This document shows positions 6,811 through 10,798 of a stretch of DNA of 10,798 bases, one piece after another. Position numbers and translations under genes: made by a program. The stretch comes from Candidatus Schekmanbacteria bacterium GWA2_38_11. Lineage in GTDB: Bacteria; Schekmanbacteria; GWA2-38-11. A model generated the notes under the pieces. It was not told where the DNA came from, did no database searches, and saw only the letters and a program-made list of their open reading frames with translations. The DNA is taken from the NCBI GenBank assembly GCA_001790645.1, contig MGDB01000001.1, positions 1 through 10,798 of the forward strand, read 5' to 3'. Within the stretch, counting starts at the first letter, position 1, and each line of letters opens with the position of its first letter.

Positions 6811-7617
6811 CTATTTAATAGCTATTATTAATAAAGCACCACCTTTTTCACCAGGTTTCAAAGTCTTGTTGTAATATTTAGATAAATAGATCATTGAAAA
6901 TGGAATCATAGTCTTTGCTATAAATTGTAATTTTCTCATAGTCATGATTTTACGTAAAGAGTAATTTGCTATTCTTTTTTTATTATAAAAATTATCAATG
7001 CGATTCCAAACTTGCTCTGTTTCTTTTGGGATATAATAATGTGTTTTTATTGAAACAAACCCTATTTTTAGTAATAAAGTTTTCCATTCTTCAGGACTTT
7101 TATAATAAAAATGTTCAATGGCTTTATCTAAATCAGAAAGGTATTTTTCTGCTTTATCCTTCTTTCCTTTTCTTATATAGAAATTATAGTAGTAAAGATA
7201 TTCATGAAATTTTTCACTTGGGACTGTTGTTATGAAACTACCGCCTGGTTTTAGTACTCTATAAACTTCTTCTAAAGCTTCTTGATAATTTTGTATATGT
7301 TCAAATACACAATTACTAAAGACTGTTGAAAACGAGGCATTTTTGAAAGATATTTTGCAAGCATCATTTACACTTATATGAGAATAAATTCCTTTTTTCT
7401 TTGCGCAGTTTGCATATTCTTTTATTATGTCGCATCCTACTTCAAAAATTCTATTCTTATAAATCAGTTTTGCAAAAGAACCATCTCCACATCCAATATC
7501 TAAGACAGGAGGAGTAATTTTAATTTTTGAAAGGATTTTTATTTCAATTGCCCTCCAAAGGGCTAAAGAAGGAAGATTTGGATAGGTTGCAAGTGACTGC
7601 CAGAGTATTTTTTCCAC
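6811..7617 (-). CDS. Class I SAM-dependent methyltransferase (second)
   Basis: This is a 268-residue cytosolic protein. Motif I is VLDIGCGDG (38-46). D63 in GCDII is the likely SAM ribose ligand. NCVFEHI (102-108) and VLKPGGSFITTVPSE (121-135) complete a Methyltransf_11 core. The C-terminal half is rich in tyrosine and lysine, with a somewhat hydrophobic helix near IAKTMIPFSMIYLSKYY that could contact the membrane or a lipid-linked acceptor. It differs clearly from the methyltransferase at 850-1620 outside the shared motifs, so they are not recent duplicates. The start is GTG at 7617: an in-frame TAA lies directly before it and AAGGA is 5 nt upstream. It follows the flippase after 45 bp and abuts the GT-C gene, so the three genes are almost certainly one transcript. 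Methylation of a sugar in the exported glycan is a reasonable inference. Confidence 0.85.
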   Translation of the reverse strand: MEKILWQSLATYPNLPSLALWRAIEIKILSKIKITPPVLDIGCGDGSFAKLIYKNRIFEVGCDIIKEYANCAKKKGIYSHISVNDACKISFKNASFSTVFSNCVFEHIQNYQEALEEVYRVLKPGGSFITTVPSEKFHEYLYYYNFYIRKGKKDKAEKYLSDLDKAIEHFYYKSPEEWKTLLLKIGFVSIKTHYYIPKETEQVWNRIDNFYNKKRIANYSLRKIMTMRKLQFIAKTMIPFSMIYLSKYYNKTLKPGEKGGALLIIAIK

Positions 7618-7622
7618 TTAAG

Positions 7623-7627
7623 TCCTT
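7623..7627 (-). promoter_or_regulatory. Ribosome binding site fixing the GTG start at 7617
   Basis: AAGGA lies 5 nt before GTG. Because TAA directly precedes the GTG in frame, no earlier start is possible. Confidence 0.6.
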
Positions 7628-7662
7628 ACCTTTAAAAAATAAAAAAGTGTATATTTAAAAAT

Positions 7663-9126
7663 TCAGTTTTTATTTGTAAAAATACTTTTTAGACCAAATT
7701 TGTTCAAACTTTCTTTAAAGACTTGATATAACTCGGCAAAGAAAATACATTTAAATAATAAAATTAATATCAAATAAGTCAAAGAATTTAATATAATAAT
7801 GATAACTGGATTACAATTTAGCCTTCTTAAGGCAAATATTTCAAGGCAAATAAGAATACTTATGGCAATAATCTTATTGATTATTTGAAAGTTGGTTTTG
7901 ATGTGAAGAAATTTTAGCACAAACAAAATGCCAGTAATTAAGACGATTGCCTGCGTTATTAAAGTTGCAATTGAAGCTCCTATGAAGCTAAATTTTGGTA
8001 TCAAATAGAGATTTAAAGATATATTCAAAATAGTACCAATAAGATCTATAAGTAGATTTAATTTTTGTTTTCCTGCAGAAATTAATAGATAACCATATAT
8101 ATTTGCAATGAAAATAAAAGCAGCCCCAAAAATTAAAATCTGCAAAGCAGGAGTTGATTCTCTGAATTTTTCCCCACCAAGAAGATAAATAATGTTTTCA
8201 GCAGATAGCATTATGACAAGGATAAAAAAAACTGAGATAATAACCATAATATCAAAAGTCTTCTGGAAGGTAGCTTTTAGGGAGTCTTTATCATTTTTAA
8301 ACTGTTCTGACATTATGGGAAAGATAGAGACCATAATTGTTCCCGGAACCAAAAGGATCAGCAAATCAATAAATCTGTATGAAAGATTATAAAGGCCAAC
8401 AGCCTTATCTCCTTGCATTAAGGATAGCATGATAGTATCAATTCGCCAATATATGATAGTTAACATTAATGATATTCCCATTGGTAGTGTTTCTTTAAGC
8501 AGTTTTATACATAAAGAGTAATCGATTTTGAATTTAGGTTTTAAAAACTTAAAAGAGAAAAAGATGATAAATATTAAGCCAAGAGCAGAGGATAAAACAA
8601 AACTACCTATTATGAAAAAAAGTCCTCTTTTATAAAAAATGGCAACTAATACCAAAAATAAGAAAATAGCCTTAGTTAGAACATCAATTCCAGCCTGGTA
8701 TTCCATTTTTAGATAGATTTGGAAGAGAATCTTAAGAGTTTCGATAGCAGAGAATAAAATTGTTATAGATGCTATGATGACTCCAATTCTGGTATCAACT
8801 GAATAATTAAGTAGATAGATGATACCAATAGAAAGAAGGATAGTAACTATAGAAAATAAAAATTTTATGATTAACGCATTTCCCATTAAGATATCTATAT
8901 TATTTTTTTCTTTAGATATTTCCCTGATTAAGATGTTGTTCAGTCCAAAATCTCCTAACATAAGGAAAAAGGTTATATAGACAAATACAAAGGTGTATTT
9001 TCCATATCCTTCAGGGCCAAGATATCTGGTCAGGTAAATCGTTATTATTACAGATATGAAAAGAACGATTAGTTTGCTTATAATTTGAACAATGGTATTT
9101 GTAGCAGCCTTAAATTTTAGACTCAT
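7663..9126 (-). CDS. wzx: Wzx-type oligosaccharide flippase (MOP superfamily)
   Basis: This 487-residue inner-membrane protein has 12-14 hydrophobic helices and no soluble domain, the normal size for the polysaccharide biosynthesis flippase family. The N-terminus has the usual pattern: a first helix, then YLTRYLGPEGYGKYTFVFVY (about 32-51), then GDFGLNNILIREISKEKNN (about 58-76). In the middle, WRIDTIMLSLMQGDKAVGLYNLSYR is the typical start of the second helix bundle. It would move an undecaprenyl-linked oligosaccharide from the cytoplasmic to the periplasmic leaflet, linking the cytoplasmic GT4 step with the external GT-C steps. The ATG is supported by AAGG with 6-nt spacing and by a promoter ending about 30 bp upstream. 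It heads the minus-strand gene run. The gene symbol is a family name; the exact substrate (O-antigen, capsule or exopolysaccharide unit) is unknown. Confidence 0.9.
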   Translation of the reverse strand: MSLKFKAATNTIVQIISKLIVLFISVIITIYLTRYLGPEGYGKYTFVFVYITFFLMLGDFGLNNILIREISKEKNNIDILMGNALIIKFLFSIVTILLSIGIIYLLNYSVDTRIGVIIASITILFSAIETLKILFQIYLKMEYQAGIDVLTKAIFLFLVLVAIFYKRGLFFIIGSFVLSSALGLIFIIFFSFKFLKPKFKIDYSLCIKLLKETLPMGISLMLTIIYWRIDTIMLSLMQGDKAVGLYNLSYRFIDLLILLVPGTIMVSIFPIMSEQFKNDKDSLKATFQKTFDIMVIISVFFILVIMLSAENIIYLLGGEKFRESTPALQILIFGAAFIFIANIYGYLLISAGKQKLNLLIDLIGTILNISLNLYLIPKFSFIGASIATLITQAIVLITGILFVLKFLHIKTNFQIINKIIAISILICLEIFALRRLNCNPVIIIILNSLTYLILILLFKCIFFAELYQVFKESLNKFGLKSIFTNKN

Positions 9127-9132
9127 GTTTTA

Positions 9133-9136
9133 CCTT
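9133..9136 (-). promoter_or_regulatory. Ribosome binding site of the flippase gene
   Basis: AAGG lies 6 nt before the ATG at 9126, within a predicted leader of about 25 nt. Confidence 0.5.
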
Positions 9137-9157
9137 AAAACGATACTTATAAAAGAA

Positions 9158-9186
9158 TCTATAGTTTAGCTTTAAAATTCAGTCAA
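9158..9186 (-). promoter_or_regulatory. Sigma-70-like promoter of the flippase operon
   Basis: On the minus strand TTGACT (9181-9186) and TATAGA (9158-9163) are separated by exactly 17 bp. The predicted start near 9151 leaves a leader of about 25 nt with a Shine-Dalgarno sequence. The region just upstream is a run of A and T that could act as an UP element. Confidence 0.6.
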
Positions 9187-9187
9187 T

Positions 9188-9203
9188 AAAAAATATATTT
9201 TTT
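9188..9203. repeat. 16-bp perfect palindrome AAAAAATATATTTTTT
   Basis: A perfect AT-only palindrome sits directly upstream of the flippase -35 box, in the 136-bp space between the divergent flippase and VanZ genes. It may bend DNA or serve as an UP element. In such AT-rich DNA this is only weak evidence for a site. Confidence 0.35.
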
Positions 9204-9262
9204 CCAGTTAATTTCTCCTTGCAAACTTCCTAAGTTTTTGAATAGACTTCTACTTATAATTT

Positions 9263-10405
9263 ATGACAAAATCAAAACGAATTTCTGATTGGCTGCAGGT
9301 TCTATCACTAATTGTTCTAATTTGCCTTACTATTCCATATACACCTTTATTATGGAAGCCTCTTTCTGCCGATCAAAAATCTCTTATAATAACCGGAATC
9401 TACGCATTAGCTTTCCTCTTAGGATTATTTATTTTAATCTATTTGTTCTTTTATCGCAAGGAGAGAAGGGTTTTACCTTATCTCTGGCTTTTTACAGTAG
9501 CTCTTTTGTACCTTCAGGCCCTTAACTCATTAAAAGAGTTCCCCATAGAGAAATTTCATCTTATAGAATATGGCGCCTTGGGGATTCTCACTTTTAAAGC
9601 ATTGAAGAATGACATAAGGGATTTAAATATTTATATTTGGTCAATTCTAATAACATTTTATGTAGGAATTTTTGATGAGACAGTACAATGGCTTGTTCCC
9701 AATAGAGTTGGAGCAATTGAGGATGTCTGGTTAAATACTAAGAGTGGTATTCTTTCCTTGATGCTAATAGGATTGGTTATACGACCAAAAGGGATTGAAA
9801 CAAGATTTTATACAAAAAATTTAAAAAAGGTTTATATTCCTATTTTTGTAGTTTTAGTAGCTACTGGGGTTTTCATAAATTTTGTTCATGACTTTGGTTA
9901 CAGGATGAAATTAAGTGATTCCATTGAAATCTACTCTCATTTCCCGGAAGGGGAGCTAAGATCAATAAATAACATCTTTCAGAGAGATATATCTTTCCTG
10001 ATAAAGACAGCTGAACGGTTTATCAACAAAGATAAATCCAGTGGTGATATATCTGTTAGAGAGGCAAAAGCGCTGACCTTTTTTAAAGAGGCTGCAGGTC
10101 ACAGATGGGAAAGGGACTACGCATTTTCAAAAATGAGGTTTTTAAAAAGCTTAAAAGAGCAGATAATCCTCAAGAATGATTATTCATCTGTTCTTTATTT
10201 AAAACCCTTCAAATGGAGTAAAGATAAGGAGATGTTAGTCGAAAAATTAGCTAAAGAAGAAAGGGGAAAAGATATTTATATAAGCCCTGTAAGCGGTATT
10301 TTAATTACTAAATTTTCTAAGGTAGAGATGTGGTTTTTCATAGGTATAATTATTTTAGTTTTAATCTTTTTTTCTGCTAAATTAAAAATATCATTCAAAG
10401 GCTAA
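9263..10405 (+). CDS. VanZ-family membrane protein with long C-terminal domain
   Basis: This is a 380-residue membrane protein. Hydrophobic helices lie at about 12-28, 41-64 and 72-88. The VanZ core spans roughly 95-175, with the family's conserved polar residues: K97 and H99 in EKFHLIEYGALG, DETVQW (138-143), PNR (146-148), D154 and N158. A helix at 190-207 is followed by about 145 soluble residues and a last helix at 355-372. VanZ proteins include the teicoplanin-resistance protein VanZ, but most are of unknown function; phosphate-carrying lipids or cell-surface glycans have been discussed. The soluble part contains FKEAAGHRWERDYAFSKM and is not part of a classical VanZ domain, which is about 100-150 residues. 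The ATG has an in-frame TAA just before it and no Shine-Dalgarno sequence; TATAAT lies at 9255-9260 without a good -35 box. It is divergent from the flippase. Confidence 0.82.
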   Translation: MTKSKRISDWLQVLSLIVLICLTIPYTPLLWKPLSADQKSLIITGIYALAFLLGLFILIYLFFYRKERRVLPYLWLFTVALLYLQALNSLKEFPIEKFHLIEYGALGILTFKALKNDIRDLNIYIWSILITFYVGIFDETVQWLVPNRVGAIEDVWLNTKSGILSLMLIGLVIRPKGIETRFYTKNLKKVYIPIFVVLVATGVFINFVHDFGYRMKLSDSIEIYSHFPEGELRSINNIFQRDISFLIKTAERFINKDKSSGDISVREAKALTFFKEAAGHRWERDYAFSKMRFLKSLKEQIILKNDYSSVLYLKPFKWSKDKEMLVEKLAKEERGKDIYISPVSGILITKFSKVEMWFFIGIIILVLIFFSAKLKISFKG

Positions 10406-10438
10406 ATTTTAACTCAAGGTTTCAACTGCTTGTCCTAA

Positions 10439-10549
10439 AACTTCTTAAGCTTAATCAAAAATGGACAGCTTACTGGGAAAAAAGAGGACTGGTTACTATA
10501 TGACTACCATAAACGCTTGCGTGCTTACCAATATTTGTGGAAAACTTGA
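10439..10549 (+). pseudogene. Possible coding remnant downstream of the VanZ gene
   Basis: A 36-codon frame without a start codon runs from just after TAA (10436) to TGA at 10547. Its ends are NFLSLIKNGQLTGKKEDW and LLYDYHKRLRAYQYLWKT. Its residue mix (W, Y, R, H, balanced charges) and higher G+C look like the end of a real protein, unlike the surrounding spacer. It is in the same frame as the VanZ gene, separated by two stops (10403 and 10436). It may be the remains of a deleted gene. I do not recognise the family, and chance cannot be excluded. Confidence 0.25.
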
Positions 10550-10575
10550 CAATATCATCAAAGATTAATAATAAT
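10546..10575 (+). promoter_or_regulatory. Sigma-70-like promoter of the last gene
   Basis: A perfect TTGACA (10546-10551) and AATAAT (10570-10575, 5 of 6 consensus) are 18 bp apart. The predicted start near 10582 gives a leader of about 30 nt before the ATG at 10612. Confidence 0.5.
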
Positions 10576-10611
10576 TAAAATTAAAAGTTAGAGTTGGAAC
10601 CACTTTATAAA

Positions 10612-10798
10612 ATGAAAAATTCTAGAATAAAACAGTATTTACTCTTTTTCATATTTTTTGTTATGTCAGTTAGTTTCTCTTTCTTGCAAGGGGATTATCC
10701 TGGTGATGACACTTTTATACATTTACGCTTTGTGAAGAATATCGTAGAACACAACCAATTTACTTACAATTTGGATGAACCAAGTTATACTACCACTA
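10612..10798 (+). CDS. GT-C-type membrane glycosyltransferase, N-terminal part (3' truncated)
   Basis: ATG at 10612 opens a frame that runs off the right edge after 62 codons. Residues 8-25 form a hydrophobic helix. The first extracytoplasmic loop then has GDYPGDDTFIHLRFVKNIVEH (split across residues 27-47), followed by NQFTYNLDEPSYTTT. This D-D-x-[FY]-I-x-x-R pattern with a later N-x-x-E-P is typical of GT-C glycosyltransferases such as the AftB-like and ArnT-like groups, where the aspartates form the active site. It would use a polyprenyl-phosphate sugar on the outer face of the inner membrane. The gene has its own candidate promoter, 206 bp after the VanZ gene. Only a weak GGA lies upstream (14 nt away), so the start is supported mainly by the fit of the first helix. 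Confidence 0.7.
   Translation, partial: MKNSRIKQYLLFFIFFVMSVSFSFLQGDYPGDDTFIHLRFVKNIVEHNQFTYNLDEPSYTTT

Noticed and set aside
6966..7235. An 89-codon forward frame inside the second methyltransferase
   Set aside because: It lies opposite a gene with clear motifs, and its F/Y/L-rich translation shows no family pattern.
850..7617. The two methyltransferases as a recent gene duplication
   Set aside because: They share only the general SAM-binding motifs; their N-termini, C-terminal halves and lengths differ.
9255..9260. TATAAT directly before the VanZ start as its promoter
   Set aside because: It ends 2 bp before the ATG, too close to give a transcript that includes the start codon, and no -35 box lies at 15-18 bp.
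10461..10567. A 35-codon ATG frame (MDSLLGKK...) before the last gene
   Set aside because: There is no ribosome site, and the neighbouring frame has a more natural residue mix.
1..10798. CRISPR array, insertion sequence, tRNA or rRNA
   Set aside because: I saw no regularly spaced repeats, no transposase-like protein with terminal inverted repeats, and no cloverleaf or conserved rRNA segments by eye. A covariance-model search would be needed to exclude small RNAs.

Overview
The window is AT-rich bacterial DNA (roughly one third G+C by eye). It reads as part of a surface-polysaccharide or glycolipid biosynthesis region. It holds a Wzx-type flippase, a GT4 glycosyltransferase, two GT-C-type membrane glycosyltransferases (one cut by the right edge), two SAM methyltransferases, two stand-alone radical SAM proteins, the C-terminal part of a third radical SAM protein of the B12-binding type, and a VanZ-family membrane protein. 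The flippase and the recognisable sigma-70-like promoters point to a bacterium. The radical SAM content suggests an anaerobic or micro-aerobic lifestyle, but I cannot name a phylum from the sequence alone.

Layout. Bases 1-690 (+) are the end of a B12-binding-type radical SAM gene that starts outside the window. Bases 691-849 are intergenic and hold a possible decayed reading frame with paired cysteines. Bases 850-1620 (-) encode a methyltransferase with its own good promoter. Bases 1621-1917 are intergenic, with that promoter and a terminator-like inverted repeat behind the next gene. Bases 1918-9126 are a run of six minus-strand genes. In transcription order they are flippase (9126-7663), methyltransferase (7617-6811), GT-C glycosyltransferase (6810-5437), radical SAM/SPASM protein (5275-4226), a second radical SAM protein (4047-3055) and GT4 glycosyltransferase (3048-1918). 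The first three are tightly spaced behind a promoter at 9158-9186. The last two are 6 bp apart behind a candidate promoter at 4137-4167. Bases 9263-10405 (+) encode the VanZ-family protein, divergent from the flippase. Bases 10406-10611 contain a possible gene remnant and a promoter. From 10612 a second GT-C glycosyltransferase runs off the right edge.

How the parts may work together (inference). Cytoplasmic glycosyltransferases such as the GT4 enzyme would build a lipid-linked glycan, which the methyltransferases and perhaps the radical SAM enzymes modify. The flippase would move it across the membrane, and the GT-C enzymes would add sugars from polyprenyl-phosphate donors on the outer face. 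No polymerase, chain-length regulator, initiating phosphoglycosyltransferase or nucleotide-sugar gene is visible, so this is only part of a locus. The least explained elements are the two radical SAM proteins inside the glycan gene run, the long C-terminal domain of the VanZ protein, and two short coding-like remnants next to intact genes.
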